DNA of 64,000 nucleotides. Source: Streptomyces nojiriensis (GTDB lineage: Bacteria > Actinomycetota > Actinomycetes > Streptomycetales > Streptomycetaceae). Below the pieces are notes generated by a model, which saw only the letters and a list, made by a program, of their open reading frames with translations, had not been told where the DNA came from and did not search any database. Where the stretch lies: positions 5,023,001 to 5,087,000 of the forward strand of contig NZ_CP071139.1 in the NCBI RefSeq assembly GCF_017639205.1, written 5' to 3'. The translations under genes were made by a program, and so were the position numbers. The number at the start of each line of letters is the position of its first letter. The first letter of the stretch is position 1. Below, piece after piece: positions 17,289 through 25,564 of the stretch.

Positions 17289-18264
17289 CGAGCGCTTCGG
17301 CCCCCTCGTGCAGGACGAATCCGGGGTCGACCTGGTCCGCCAGGTCGACCCCGGTCTTGGCGTTGCCCCAGCTCTCCGCGTTCTTGAGGTGGAAGCTCAC
17401 CATCTGCTCCGTGTACCGGGCCCAGTCGCGGTGCGCGTACGAGTCGTCGGCGGCGTCCTGGAGCTCCTGGAGGGCGAACCGGTTGGACGCCTCCAGCAGC
17501 TCGAAGGGGGCCGGCCGGCCCTTCTCCATCGCCCGCACCCAGTCGGAGTGCCCGACGGTGACCAGCAGGTCCTCGCCCACCTCGTCCTGGAGGAACTCGA
17601 TGTCCTCGGGGCCCTGCACCTTGTTGCCGATGACCTTGAGCGCGACGCCGAAGTCCCGCGCGTACTCCTTGTACTGGCGGTAGACGGAGACGCCCTTGCG
17701 GGTCGGTTCGGCGACCAGGAAGGTCACGTCGAAGCGGGTGAACATGCCCGAGGCGAAGGAGTCCGAGCCGGCCGTCATGTCGACGACCACGTACTCGTCG
17801 GGGCCGTCGACCAGGTGGTTGAGGCAGAGCTCGACCGCTCCGACCTTGGAGTGGTAGCAGGCCACGCCCAGGTCGGCCTCGGTGAACGGCCCGGTGGCCA
17901 TGAGCCGTACGGGCTCCCCGTCGAGCAGGAGCGTGCGCGCGCAGGCGTCGTACACCGGGTTGTCCTCGGTGACGCGCAGCAGGCGCGAGCCGCGGCCGGG
18001 CGGGGTGGTCTTGATCATCGCGTCGACGGACGCGATGCGCGGATTGGAGCCCCGCAGGTACTCCTTGATCAGGGGCAGGTGCGCGCCGAGGGCGGGCAGT
18101 TCGGCGGCCTCCTCCTCGGTGAGTCCGAGCGCGGCGCCCAGGTGCTGGTTGATGTCGGCGTCCACCGCGACGACGGGGGCTTCATTGGCGGCGAGGTGGC
18201 GGATGAAGAGGGAGGACAGGGTCGTCTTGCCGCTGCCGCCCTTTCCCACGAAAGCGATCTTCAT
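17242..18264 (-). CDS. CooC/MinD-like P-loop ATPase
   Basis: A 340-residue ATPase with a deviant Walker A (FVGKGGSGKTTLS, residues 5-17) typical of the MinD/Mrp/CooC group and a VDADINQHLGAALG segment after it. CooC proteins insert nickel into carbon monoxide dehydrogenase, but no CODH genes are nearby and the actinobacterial homologues are uncharacterised, so the metal role is only a family label. The ATG at 18264 begins MKIAFVGKGG; a TTG and a GTG just upstream are alternatives. The C-terminus (SPRPHSPRPAPQPA) is encoded within the overlap with the convergent lipoprotein gene. Confidence 0.83.
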   Translation of the reverse strand: MKIAFVGKGGSGKTTLSSLFIRHLAANEAPVVAVDADINQHLGAALGLTEEEAAELPALGAHLPLIKEYLRGSNPRIASVDAMIKTTPPGRGSRLLRVTEDNPVYDACARTLLLDGEPVRLMATGPFTEADLGVACYHSKVGAVELCLNHLVDGPDEYVVVDMTAGSDSFASGMFTRFDVTFLVAEPTRKGVSVYRQYKEYARDFGVALKVIGNKVQGPEDIEFLQDEVGEDLLVTVGHSDWVRAMEKGRPAPFELLEASNRFALQELQDAADDSYAHRDWARYTEQMVSFHLKNAESWGNAKTGVDLADQVDPGFVLHEGAEALVSPRPHSPRPAPQPA

Positions 18265-18373
18265 GTTCACCAAGCGTAGCGGTTCGATAGCGCTGTGTTG
18301 TCAAGGTGAGTGAAGAAGACCACTCCAAGGAGGGGTCGGTGCTATGGGTGCGCAGTGCGTAGGCTCCCTACTT

Positions 18374-19195
18374 ATGAGTAGCGCTTCTGACCCGCTGGCC
18401 CCCCTGGCCGGGCTGCCTGGTGTCGCCGAGTCCGTGGATTCCGTCCGCAAGGCCGTGGACCGCGTCTACGGGCACCGTGTGATGCGTCGCCGCAGTGGTG
18501 AGATCACCTCGGAGGCCGCCCTGCGCGGCGCCCGCGGGAGCGCGGCGCTGTCCGGTGCGGACTGGGCGCTGGAGGAGGTGCGCCGCCGCACCGACTTCGG
18601 GTCGGAGCCGGAGGCGCTGACGGTGGGCGCGGCGCTGCGGCTGACGGCGGAGGCCGGCCAGCTGCTGAGCATCTGGCGGCAGTCGCCGCTGCGGGTCCTG
18701 GCGCGGCTGCACCTGGTGGCGTGCGGGTCGACGGCGGACGGCGATGTGGTGGGCCGCCCCCGGCTGGCGGGCGAACCGGTGACCGAACCCCTGGTCGGGC
18801 TGCCGCTGCCGAGCGCCGAGGAGGTGGCGGGCCGCCTCGACGGGCTGTCCCGTCTGATCATCGCGGGCGGTTCGGCCCCGGCCCTGATCACCGCCGCGGT
18901 GGTGCACGGCGAACTGCTGGCGCTGCGTCCGTTCGCCTCGTACAACGGGCTGGTGGCGCGGGCGGCCGAGCGGATCGTGCTGATCAACAGCGGTCTGGAC
19001 CCGAAGGCCATCTGCCCGGCGGAGGTGGGCCACGCGGAGCAGGGGAGCGATGCCTACCTGGCCGCTTTCGAGGGCTACGTCTCGGGGACCGCGGAGGGCA
19101 TGTCCGCCTGGATCGCGCACTGCGGCCGGGCCGTGGAGCTGGGAGTCCGTGAGTCGACGGCGGTCTGCGAAGCCCTGCAGCGCGGCGCGGCCTGA
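18374..19195 (+). CDS. Fic-like protein lacking the catalytic histidine
   Basis: A 273-residue protein often annotated as an oxidoreductase or Fic-family protein in Streptomyces. The segment RPFASYNGLVAR (residues 185-196) aligns with the Fic motif HPFxxGNGRxxR, but the catalytic His is Arg185 and the GNGR glycine and arginine are Tyr190 and Leu193. AMP transfer by the normal mechanism is therefore unlikely. The start is uncertain. ATG 18374 has a TAGGCT -10 eight bases before it (leaderless). ATG 18344, ten codons earlier, has an AAGGAGG ribosome binding site. Transcribed away from the CooC-like gene. Confidence 0.75.
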   Translation: MSSASDPLAPLAGLPGVAESVDSVRKAVDRVYGHRVMRRRSGEITSEAALRGARGSAALSGADWALEEVRRRTDFGSEPEALTVGAALRLTAEAGQLLSIWRQSPLRVLARLHLVACGSTADGDVVGRPRLAGEPVTEPLVGLPLPSAEEVAGRLDGLSRLIIAGGSAPALITAAVVHGELLALRPFASYNGLVARAAERIVLINSGLDPKAICPAEVGHAEQGSDAYLAAFEGYVSGTAEGMSAWIAHCGRAVELGVRESTAVCEALQRGAA

Positions 19196-19601
19196 GCCGC
19201 CCGTTCCGCCCGGTCCCCCCGTTCGGCCCTGTGTCCGAGGCTTTCGGCCCCGGACATGGGTTGCGGCGACACCGTCTTGCTTTGGTGTCGCCGCTGGCAT
19301 TTACGCCCAGTTACCAAGCGTCCTCGATAGTTGCCCATCAGGTCGGGGTCTTTGCCCGTTACCTGGTGCGGCTGGCCCGTAATCGACGGGTCGACGTCGC
19401 GTGGGTGCTCGGCGCTCATGCTTCGGTCCGTGGGCCTTACTGCGTTTTAAAGATGATCCTCTCGGATGTTCTTTGGTCTCGCGGGCCGTTGCTTTATTTG
19501 TACTCCGCTTCGGAGCCATGCGAAACCCCTGGCTCCACTTTTTACTTTCCGGGACGACCGAGGGCGAACCGGACAGGCCTTATCCGCGCAGGTCAGGACA
19601 T
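19196..19601. other. 406-bp intergenic region, AT-richer on the right
   Basis: It contains the hairpin at 19263-19294 near its left end. From about 19440 to 19550 composition is notably less GC-rich (GTTTTAAAGATG, TTGCTTTATTTG), unlike the flanking genes. A 72-codon minus-strand frame there (19301-19519) is Lys/Arg/Pro-rich with no recognisable family. I see no convincing gene. Confidence 0.5.
19263..19294 (+). terminator. Perfect 11-bp inverted repeat after the Fic-like gene
   Basis: GCGGCGACACC (19263-19273) and GGTGTCGCCGC (19284-19294) pair without mismatch around a 10-base loop. It lies 68 bp after the stop. No U-tract follows, so function as a terminator is probable rather than proven. 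Confidence 0.6.
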
Positions 19602-20453
19602 TCAGGCGGAGCCGGCCGCGGCCAGTGCATGGGCGCGGCGCCGGCTCGCGTACCAGACCAGCCCGGCCGTGGCGGCTGCCGCGCCCACGGCCGCCGCGGC
19701 GACCAGGGCGGGCCGGGCCGGCATGGACAGTCCGGGAAGGCGCTGCTTCAGCCGCACGGGGCGGTTGAAGACCAGGACCGGCCACTCGCGCGCCACGGCT
19801 TCCCGCCGCAGTGCCCGGTCGGGGTTGACGGCGTGCGGGTGTCCGACCGCTTCGAGCATCGGGATGTCGGTGGCCGAGTCGCTGTAGGCGTAGCAGCGGG
19901 TGAGGTCGTACCCCTCGGACTCCGCGAGTTCGCGTACGGCCTCCGCCTTGGTGGGTCCGTAGGCGTAGTACTCGATCTCGCCGGTGAAGCAGCCGTCCTC
20001 GCCCACGACCATGCGGGTGGCGACGACCCGGTCCGCGCCGAGCATCTCCCCGATGGGCTCGACGACTTCCGCGCCGGAGGTGGACACGATCACCACGTCG
20101 CGGCCCGCGGTGTGGTGGGCCTCGATCAGGGACGCGGCCTCGTCGTAGATGATCGGGTCGATGAGGTCGTGCAGGGTCTCGGCGACGATCTCCCGCACCT
20201 GCTGCCTGTTCCACCCCTTGCAGAGGGCGGACAGGTACTCCCGCATCCGTTCCATCTGATCGTGGTCGGCGCCGCCGGCCAGGAAGATGAACTGCGTGTA
20301 CGCGGTGCGCAACACGGCTCGCCGGTTGATCAGGCCGCCTTGGTAGAAGGACTTGCTGAACGTCAAGGTGCTCGACTTCGCAATGACCGTCTTGTCCAGG
20401 TCGAAGAAGGCTGCGGTGCGAGGCGAGGAGTGCGGCAAGGGCTGATTTTCCAC
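19602..20453 (-). CDS. HAD-IB family hydrolase
   Basis: A 283-residue SerB-like phosphatase of the HAD superfamily. AAFFDLDKTV is motif I with both aspartates, VIVSTSGAE motif II, and CYAYSDSATDIPML motif IV with the metal-binding Asp. A C-terminal hydrophobic segment (PALVAAAAVGAAAATAGLVW) precedes a basic tail and may anchor it in the membrane. Its position next to the SsdA/CpaE gene and 6C RNA matches a conserved Streptomyces neighbourhood, in which the orthologue has been linked to morphological differentiation. The GTG at 20453 was chosen; an ATG eight codons upstream is possible. The substrate is unknown. Confidence 0.85.
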   Translation of the reverse strand: MENQPLPHSSPRTAAFFDLDKTVIAKSSTLTFSKSFYQGGLINRRAVLRTAYTQFIFLAGGADHDQMERMREYLSALCKGWNRQQVREIVAETLHDLIDPIIYDEAASLIEAHHTAGRDVVIVSTSGAEVVEPIGEMLGADRVVATRMVVGEDGCFTGEIEYYAYGPTKAEAVRELAESEGYDLTRCYAYSDSATDIPMLEAVGHPHAVNPDRALRREAVAREWPVLVFNRPVRLKQRLPGLSMPARPALVAAAAVGAAAATAGLVWYASRRRAHALAAAGSA

Positions 20454-20559
20454 GCCCCGAGCATATGCGCCCACCATTCGGCGTAAGGTGTGGCGCGTGG
20501 GTTTGCCTGAGAAGGCTCTCGGGTACACCATGGAAGTCACGGATCGTTCGCGACCGTGC

Positions 20560-20640
20560 TAACCCGGTCTGGCTCCTCCCCCCCCGAGTCGGACCGTGGG
20601 GACGACCCCCGCTCTCCCCCCCGGCGGGGGTCGTCGCATG
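20560..20640 (+). ncRNA. 6C RNA
   Basis: Two consecutive hairpins each expose a run of cytosines in the loop, the defining feature of actinobacterial 6C RNA. Hairpin 1 pairs GGTCTGGCTC (20566-20575) with GAGTCGGACC (20586-20595) and has eight Cs in its loop. Hairpin 2 pairs GACGACCCCCGC (20601-20612) with GCGGGGGTCGTC (20624-20635) and has seven. The C-rich loops are on the plus strand, fixing orientation. In S. coelicolor the RNA lies in the equivalent place. The C-loops are thought to base-pair with G-rich mRNA leaders; in mycobacteria the RNA affects growth genes. The transcription start is not certain. Confidence 0.92.
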
Positions 20641-20801
20641 TCCGGACGCGGTTCGCGTCCCTGCCTTCGGCCCCAAGTGACCATCCTCCGGCCCTTCCTC
20701 TTGTGCGGGGCCGACGCGGCGAAGGCCCTCACCACATCAGACACGTGACCGTGCGTAGTGGTTCCGCCGCGCTCCGGAACTCACCTGAGAGGGTGACCGG
20801 G

Positions 20802-20828
20802 TTATTCACAACCGATGGGTTGTCCACA
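20802..20828. promoter_or_regulatory. Pair of DnaA-box-like sequences
   Basis: TTGTCCACA (20820-20828) is a perfect match to the Streptomyces DnaA box, and TTATTCACA (20802-20810) is a near match in the same orientation, with start points 18 bp apart. They lie about 100-130 bp before the CpaE/SsdA-like start in an AT-rich patch. Confidence 0.5.
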
Positions 20829-20929
20829 GTTATCCGACAAGATCCACTTCTTTTTCCTGATCGCTGCACGGTGATTCCAGCCGCGAAGTCCGTGGCGGAA
20901 GCATTTGCAGGGAGAAGGGGGCGGAGATC

Positions 20930-22141
20930 GTGGCCCGATCGAAGTCGTGTGAAACGCAGGAGTCCGTGGTCGGCGGAAGGGGAACAGGGGTCGGGGCGGG
21001 TCTCGGACCCGGTTCCATGGCCGGATCCGCACCTGGCGGCGGGCGGCCGCTGATCATCACCGAGGACCCGCTGCTGCTCGACGATCTGCTGAGGCTGTGT
21101 GCCGCGGCGGGTGCCGAGCCGCATGTGCGCCACGCGGTACCCGAGCAGGGCGGGGCCGTCGGGGCGGGCGCTGCGGGCGCGGATGCGGGGAACGGGGGAT
21201 GGGACTGCGCACCGCTCGTGCTGGTGGGGGACGACGCCGCCCGACGGGTGCGCGGCGCACCGCGCAGGGCCGGGGTTCTCCTCGTCGGCCGGGACCTGGA
21301 CGACCCCCATGTGTGGCAACGGGCGGTGGAGATCGGCGCCGAGGAGGTGCTGCGGCTCCCCGACGCCGAGAGCCGGCTCGTCGACCGCATCGCCGATGTC
21401 GTGGAGGGGGCCGGGAGGCCCGCCCTCGCCGTGGGGGTGGTCGGTGGCAGCGGCGGTGCCGGAGCCTCCACCCTCGCCTGCGCGCTCGCCGTGCGGGCCG
21501 CCCGCGCCGGGGAGCGGACCATCCTCATCGACGGCGATCCGCTGGGCGGCGGCATGGACGTCCTGCTCGGGGGCGAGAGCGCCGAAGGGCTGCGCTGGCC
21601 GGACTTCGCGGCCTCGCGGGGCCGGGTCGGTGCCGGAGCGCTGGAGGAGTCCCTGCCCGAGCTGCACGACCTGCGCGTGCTCAGCTGGGACCGCGGTGAC
21701 CGGGTGGTGGTGCCGCCCGCCGCGATCCGGTCCGTGGTGGCCGCCGCGCGCCGCCGGGGCGGGGTGGTGGTGGTCGACCTCCCGCGGCGGGTCGACGAAG
21801 CGGTGGCCGAGGTGCTGGCCCAGCTCGACCTGGTGCTGATGGTGGTGCCGGGCGAGTTGCGGTCGGTGGCCGCGGCGGGCCGGGTGGCGGCCGGGGTGCG
21901 GATGGTGGCCCGGGACGTGCGGGTCGTCGTACGGGGACGCTGCCCGGGCGGCCTCGATCCGGAGTCCGTGGCGGGGCTGTTGGGGGCACCGCTGGCCGGG
22001 GAGGTGCCGCTCGAGGTGGGGCTCCCGGGGCGGGTGGCCGAGGGCGAACCGCCGGGGACGCAGGCGAAGGGCGCGCTGGCCCGCTTCTGCGACGGCTTCT
22101 GGCAGCGGGCCCTCGGCTCCGCCCAGGGGGTGCCGGCATGA
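20930..22141 (+). CDS. CpaE/TadZ-like septum-site/pilus localisation ATPase (SsdA-like)
   Basis: A 403-residue protein. A receiver-like N-terminal half (LVLVGDDAA, LLVGRDLDD) is followed by a MinD/ParA-type domain beginning LAVGVVGGSGGAGAST, in which the usual Walker A Lys is absent (GGAGAST), and ILIDGDPLGGGMD as the A'/switch segment. Such degenerate ATPases (CpaE/TadZ) localise Tad secretion machines; the M. tuberculosis relative Ssd inhibits septation. It starts the seven-gene Tad operon and overlaps tadA (ATGA). The GTG start has a GGAG only three bases away, so a start further in is possible. Confidence 0.85.
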   Translation: MARSKSCETQESVVGGRGTGVGAGLGPGSMAGSAPGGGRPLIITEDPLLLDDLLRLCAAAGAEPHVRHAVPEQGGAVGAGAAGADAGNGGWDCAPLVLVGDDAARRVRGAPRRAGVLLVGRDLDDPHVWQRAVEIGAEEVLRLPDAESRLVDRIADVVEGAGRPALAVGVVGGSGGAGASTLACALAVRAARAGERTILIDGDPLGGGMDVLLGGESAEGLRWPDFAASRGRVGAGALEESLPELHDLRVLSWDRGDRVVVPPAAIRSVVAAARRRGGVVVVDLPRRVDEAVAEVLAQLDLVLMVVPGELRSVAAAGRVAAGVRMVARDVRVVVRGRCPGGLDPESVAGLLGAPLAGEVPLEVGLPGRVAEGEPPGTQAKGALARFCDGFWQRALGSAQGVPA

Positions 22142-23286
22142 GCGCGGTGCTCCTGGACGCGGTGCGCCGGCGGCTCGCCGAGAGCGGGGCGGAACCGACC
22201 CCGGCGCGGGTGGCGGCGGCCCTGCGGGCCCAGGGCAGGCTGCTCGGGGATGCCGAAGTGCTCGGTGTGGCCGCCGAATTACGGTCCGAACTGGTCGGCG
22301 CGGGCCCGCTGGAGGCACTGCTCGGCGATCCGGAGGTCACCGATGTGCTGGTGGCGGCCCCCGACCGGGTGTGGGTGGATCGCGGTGGCGGGCTGGAGCT
22401 GACCGGAGTGACCTTCGCCGACGCCGAGGCCGTGCGCAGGCTCGCCCAGCGGCTGGCCGCCGTCGCGGGGCGGCGCCTGGACGACGCCCGGCCCTGGGTG
22501 GACGCCCGGATGCCCGACGGCACCCGGCTGCACGCCGTGCTGCCTCCGGTCTCGGTCGGCTCGGCCTGCCTCTCGCTGCGGGTGGTGCGGCCGCGGGCGT
22601 TCACGCTGGAGGAGCTCGTCGCGGCGGGGACACTGCCGCCGGGCGGGCAACGACTGCTCAAGGACATGGTCGGGGCCCGGCTGTCGTTCCTCGTCTCCGG
22701 TGGGACCGGAACGGGCAAGACCACCCTGCTCAGTGCCCTGTTGGGGCTGGTCGGCCCCGGCGAGCGGATCGTGCTGGCCGAGGACTCGGCCGAGCTGCGC
22801 CCCGACCATCCGCATGTGGTGCGGCTGGAGACCCGGCCGGCCAACCAGGAGGGGGCGGGTCTGGTCACCCTGGCGGACCTGGTCCGCCAGGCGCTGCGGA
22901 TGCGGCCCGACCGGCTGGTGGTGGGCGAGGTGCGGGGCGCCGAGGTGGCGGACCTGCTCGCCGCTCTGAACACCGGGCACGAGGGGGGCTGCGGGACGGT
23001 CCACGCCAACGCCGCCGCCCACGTTCCCGCCCGGCTGGAGGCGCTCGGGACGGCCGCCGGGCTCGACCGGGCGGCCCTGCACAGCCAGTTGGCCGCAGCG
23101 CTGACCCTGGTGCTCCACCTGGTCCGGGACCGGGAGGGGCGGCGCCGGCTGGCCGAGGTGCACGTGCTGGAGCGGGACGCCGCCGGACTGGTGGTCACCG
23201 TACCGGCGCTGCGCTGGGCCGCCCGGGGCTTCGTACGGGAGCGCGGCTGGGAACGGCTTCGCCCGCTGCTGCGAGGTGTCCGGTGA
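22138..23286 (+). CDS. tadA: TadA/CpaF secretion ATPase
   Basis: A 382-residue hexameric type II/IV secretion ATPase that powers Tad pilus assembly. The Walker A is SGGTGTGKTTLL, followed by the Asp box (VLAEDSAELRP), Walker B (DRLVVGEVRG) and the His box (NTGHEGGCGTVHAN). The N-terminal domain is shorter than in Gram-negative CpaF. It overlaps the upstream gene by ATGA and tadB by GTGA, so stoichiometric translation is likely. Confidence 0.93.
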   Translation: MSAVLLDAVRRRLAESGAEPTPARVAAALRAQGRLLGDAEVLGVAAELRSELVGAGPLEALLGDPEVTDVLVAAPDRVWVDRGGGLELTGVTFADAEAVRRLAQRLAAVAGRRLDDARPWVDARMPDGTRLHAVLPPVSVGSACLSLRVVRPRAFTLEELVAAGTLPPGGQRLLKDMVGARLSFLVSGGTGTGKTTLLSALLGLVGPGERIVLAEDSAELRPDHPHVVRLETRPANQEGAGLVTLADLVRQALRMRPDRLVVGEVRGAEVADLLAALNTGHEGGCGTVHANAAAHVPARLEALGTAAGLDRAALHSQLAAALTLVLHLVRDREGRRRLAEVHVLERDAAGLVVTVPALRWAARGFVRERGWERLRPLLRGVR

Positions 23287-24167
23287 GCGCGGGGGCGGGG
23301 CTGCCGGTGCCGCTGTTCGCCGGGGTGCTGTGCGCCGGGGCGGCCGCCTGGGGGCTGGCCGGCGGTGACCGGGTGTCCCGGCGCGCCCAGGCGGTGCTGG
23401 CGGCGGGCGGTCCGGTGGTTCCGGTCGGCCCGCCGCGCCGGGAGCGGCTGCTCATCGCCGTCCGGGTGCGGGCGGCGCGGTGGCGGGAGTGGGCCTGCCT
23501 CGCGGCCGGGCTGGTGGTCGCGGTGCTCGGCGGGTCGGTGATCCCGCTGCTGGCGGGGGTGGCGGCGCTGCCGCTGGTGCGCCGGTGGCTGCGGGTACGG
23601 GCGCGGGAGCGGGCCCGGGCGGCGCGGGCCGCCGAGGTGGTGGCCCTGTGCGGTGCGGTGGTGGGTGAGCTGCGGGCGGGAGCTCAGCCAGGGCAGGCGC
23701 TGACGGCCGCGATGCGCCGGACTGCCGTCGGCCCCGGCGGGCCGGGTGCGGCGGAAACGGGCGTGCTGGCCGCCGCGGCCTTCGGCGGGGACGTGCCCGG
23801 TGCGTTGCGCCAGGTGGCCCGGGAGCCCGGGGCGGAAGGGCTGGCCGGAATGGCGGCCTGCTGGCGGGTGTCCGTGGACGGCGGTGCGGGACTGGCCGCC
23901 GGATTGGAACGGCTGGAGGGGGCCCTGCGGGCCGAGCGGGACCGGCAGGAGTCGCTGCGGGCCCAGTTGGCGGGGGCGCGCTCGACGGTGCTGGTGCTCG
24001 CCCTGCTGCCGCTGGTGGGTCTGCTGATCGGCACCGGGCTGGGCGCGGATCCGCTGCGGGTGCTGCTGCACACACCGATGGGGTGGGGGTGCCTGCTGGC
24101 CGGCGGGGTGCTGGAGGCGCTCGGGCTGCTGTGGTGCCGGCGGATCGTCCGGGCGGGGGAGCGGTGA
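23283..24167 (+). CDS. tadB: TadB-like type II secretion F-family membrane protein
   Basis: A 294-residue inner-membrane platform protein of the GspF/TadB family. Hydrophobic segments lie near the N-terminus (residues 8-22 and 63-90) and the C-terminus (two helices after residue 235). The central cytoplasmic bundle LRAGAQPGQAL...LEGALRAER is typical. The GTG overlaps the tadA stop and its own stop overlaps the tadC GTG. It probably forms a platform with TadC. Confidence 0.88.
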   Translation: MSAGAGLPVPLFAGVLCAGAAAWGLAGGDRVSRRAQAVLAAGGPVVPVGPPRRERLLIAVRVRAARWREWACLAAGLVVAVLGGSVIPLLAGVAALPLVRRWLRVRARERARAARAAEVVALCGAVVGELRAGAQPGQALTAAMRRTAVGPGGPGAAETGVLAAAAFGGDVPGALRQVAREPGAEGLAGMAACWRVSVDGGAGLAAGLERLEGALRAERDRQESLRAQLAGARSTVLVLALLPLVGLLIGTGLGADPLRVLLHTPMGWGCLLAGGVLEALGLLWCRRIVRAGER

Positions 24168-24943
24168 CGGGCGGCTTCGTCGTCCACAGGCTGGGGATCG
24201 CGGTCTGCCTGGCCGTGGTGGCGCTGTGGCTGGTGTCGGCGGTGACGGCACGGGTCCGGACGCGGGCGGCCGGACGCAGGGCCGCGGCCCTGCTGGGAGC
24301 TGGACCGGTGCTCCGCGGGACGGTGTTCGGATCCGCGCTGAGGGGTGTGGCGGCCGCGTGGGCCGGGCCGGCCGGGGCGCTGCTGGCGGGCTGGGTGCTC
24401 GTGGGCGGGGCGGCGGGTGTGGCCGTCGGCGGCCTGGCCGCGTTCGGTGTGCGGCGGTGGCGGACCAGGGCGCGGCCGCCGACCGGAGTGGATCCACGGG
24501 AGGCGGAGCGCCAGTTGCCGTTCGCGGCAGACCTGTTGGCCGCATGCCTGGCGGCCGGGGCGAGCCCGGTGGAAGCCGCCGAGGTGGTGGGGGAATCACT
24601 GGGCGGTCCGGTGGGCGACCGGCTGGCGAGGGCCGGGGCGGAGCTGCGGCTCGGCGGCGAACCGGGCGCCGGGTGGGGGAGGTTGGCGGAGATACCGGGT
24701 GCCCGGGCGCTCGCGGACTGCCTGGAACGGGCCGCGCGGACGGGGGCGCCCGCGGCGGAGCCCGTCTCCCGGCTCGCGTCCGGGCTGCGGGAGGACCGGG
24801 CCCGCACGGCGGGAGCGCGGGCGCAGCGGGCGGCGGTCCTCGTCACCGCACCGGTGGGGCTGTGTTTTCTCCCCGCTTTTCTCGCGATCGGGGTCGCCCC
24901 GGTGGTGATCGGTATGGCCTCGGGACTTCTCTCGAACACCTGA
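24164..24943 (+). CDS. tadC: TadC-like type II secretion F-family membrane protein
   Basis: A 259-residue partner of TadB. The GTG at 24164 (MTGGFVVHRLG) overlaps the tadB stop. The LPFAADLLAACLAAGASPVEAAE helix is the diagnostic GspF-like segment. Transmembrane helices lie at both ends, and the protein ends in a hydrophobic segment. In actinobacterial Tad loci TadB and TadC are separate single-domain versions of the two GspF repeats. Confidence 0.86.
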   Translation: MTGGFVVHRLGIAVCLAVVALWLVSAVTARVRTRAAGRRAAALLGAGPVLRGTVFGSALRGVAAAWAGPAGALLAGWVLVGGAAGVAVGGLAAFGVRRWRTRARPPTGVDPREAERQLPFAADLLAACLAAGASPVEAAEVVGESLGGPVGDRLARAGAELRLGGEPGAGWGRLAEIPGARALADCLERAARTGAPAAEPVSRLASGLREDRARTAGARAQRAAVLVTAPVGLCFLPAFLAIGVAPVVIGMASGLLSNT

Positions 24944-24993
24944 AGTCGCATGGGCCACAGACAGCAACAGTGGAAATACAACAGGAGGTTGTC

Positions 24994-25191
24994 ATGAGGA
25001 TCATCTGGTTTCGTGTGCGGACGGCGCTCGGGGCGCGCGGGGGCGACAAGGGGATGTCCACGTCGGAATACGCGATGGGCACGATCGCGGCCTGTGCATT
25101 CGCAGCCGTCCTCTACAAGGTGGTGACGAGTGAAGTCGTCGCCACGGCCCTTCAGTCGACCATCGGAAAGGCGCTCGATGTGCCGTTCTGA
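24994..25191 (+). CDS. Flp-like prepilin (DUF4244)
   Basis: A 65-residue pilin-like protein. After a basic leader, GDKGMSTSEYAMGTIAACAFAA shows a Flp-type processing site: Gly, with Glu at +5 of the mature chain, followed by a hydrophobic helix. The mature pilin would be about 45 residues. A strong AGGAGG (24983-24988) precedes the ATG. It is the most strongly translated-looking gene of the operon, as expected for the structural subunit. No prepilin peptidase (TadV) gene is in the window. Confidence 0.88.
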   Translation: MRIIWFRVRTALGARGGDKGMSTSEYAMGTIAACAFAAVLYKVVTSEVVATALQSTIGKALDVPF

Positions 25192-25564
25192 GGGTGCGTC
25201 ACGGAGTATCCGGGGAAAGTCGGACCGGGGATACGTGACGGCGGAGGCCGCCCTGGTGATTCCGGCGCTGGTGCTGTTCGCGGCACTGCTGGTGTGGGCC
25301 CTCATGGCGGCGGCCGCGCAGATCCGGTGTGTGGACGCGGCCCGGGCCGGAGCCCGGGCGGCGGCCAGGTCGGAACCGGTGGAGGTGGCGGAGGCTGCGG
25401 CCCGGGCGGCCGCCCCACCGGGGGCGCGGGTGGAGCTGGAGCGGACGGGCGACCTCTGGCGGGTCCGGGTGGCGGCGAAGGCGCCCGGGCCGGGCGGGCT
25501 GCCGGTACGGCTCGGCGCGCAGGCGGTGGCCCTGGCGGAGGACAGCGTGGGGCCGCCGCCGTGA
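25178..25564 (+). CDS. tadE: TadE-like pseudopilin
   Basis: A 128-residue minor pilin. The N-terminus is basic, followed by RGYVTAEAALVIPALVLFAALLV, a Gly/Glu prepilin-like site with a long hydrophobic helix, and a Val/Ala-rich globular tail. I chose the ATG at 25178, which overlaps the DUF4244 stop by 14 bases and has GGAAAGG upstream; a GTG at 25235 would remove the basic leader. It is coupled to the next gene by a GTGA overlap. Confidence 0.82.
   Translation: MCRSEGASRSIRGKSDRGYVTAEAALVIPALVLFAALLVWALMAAAAQIRCVDAARAGARAAARSEPVEVAEAAARAAAPPGARVELERTGDLWRVRVAAKAPGPGGLPVRLGAQAVALAEDSVGPPP

Noticed and set aside
17242..18264. Carbon monoxide dehydrogenase maturation system
   Set aside because: No CODH or nickel genes are adjacent; the CooC label reflects only ATPase family similarity.
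19301..19519. A 72-codon minus-strand frame in the region before the HAD gene
   Set aside because: It is Lys/Arg/Pro-rich, has no ribosome binding site and no recognisable family.
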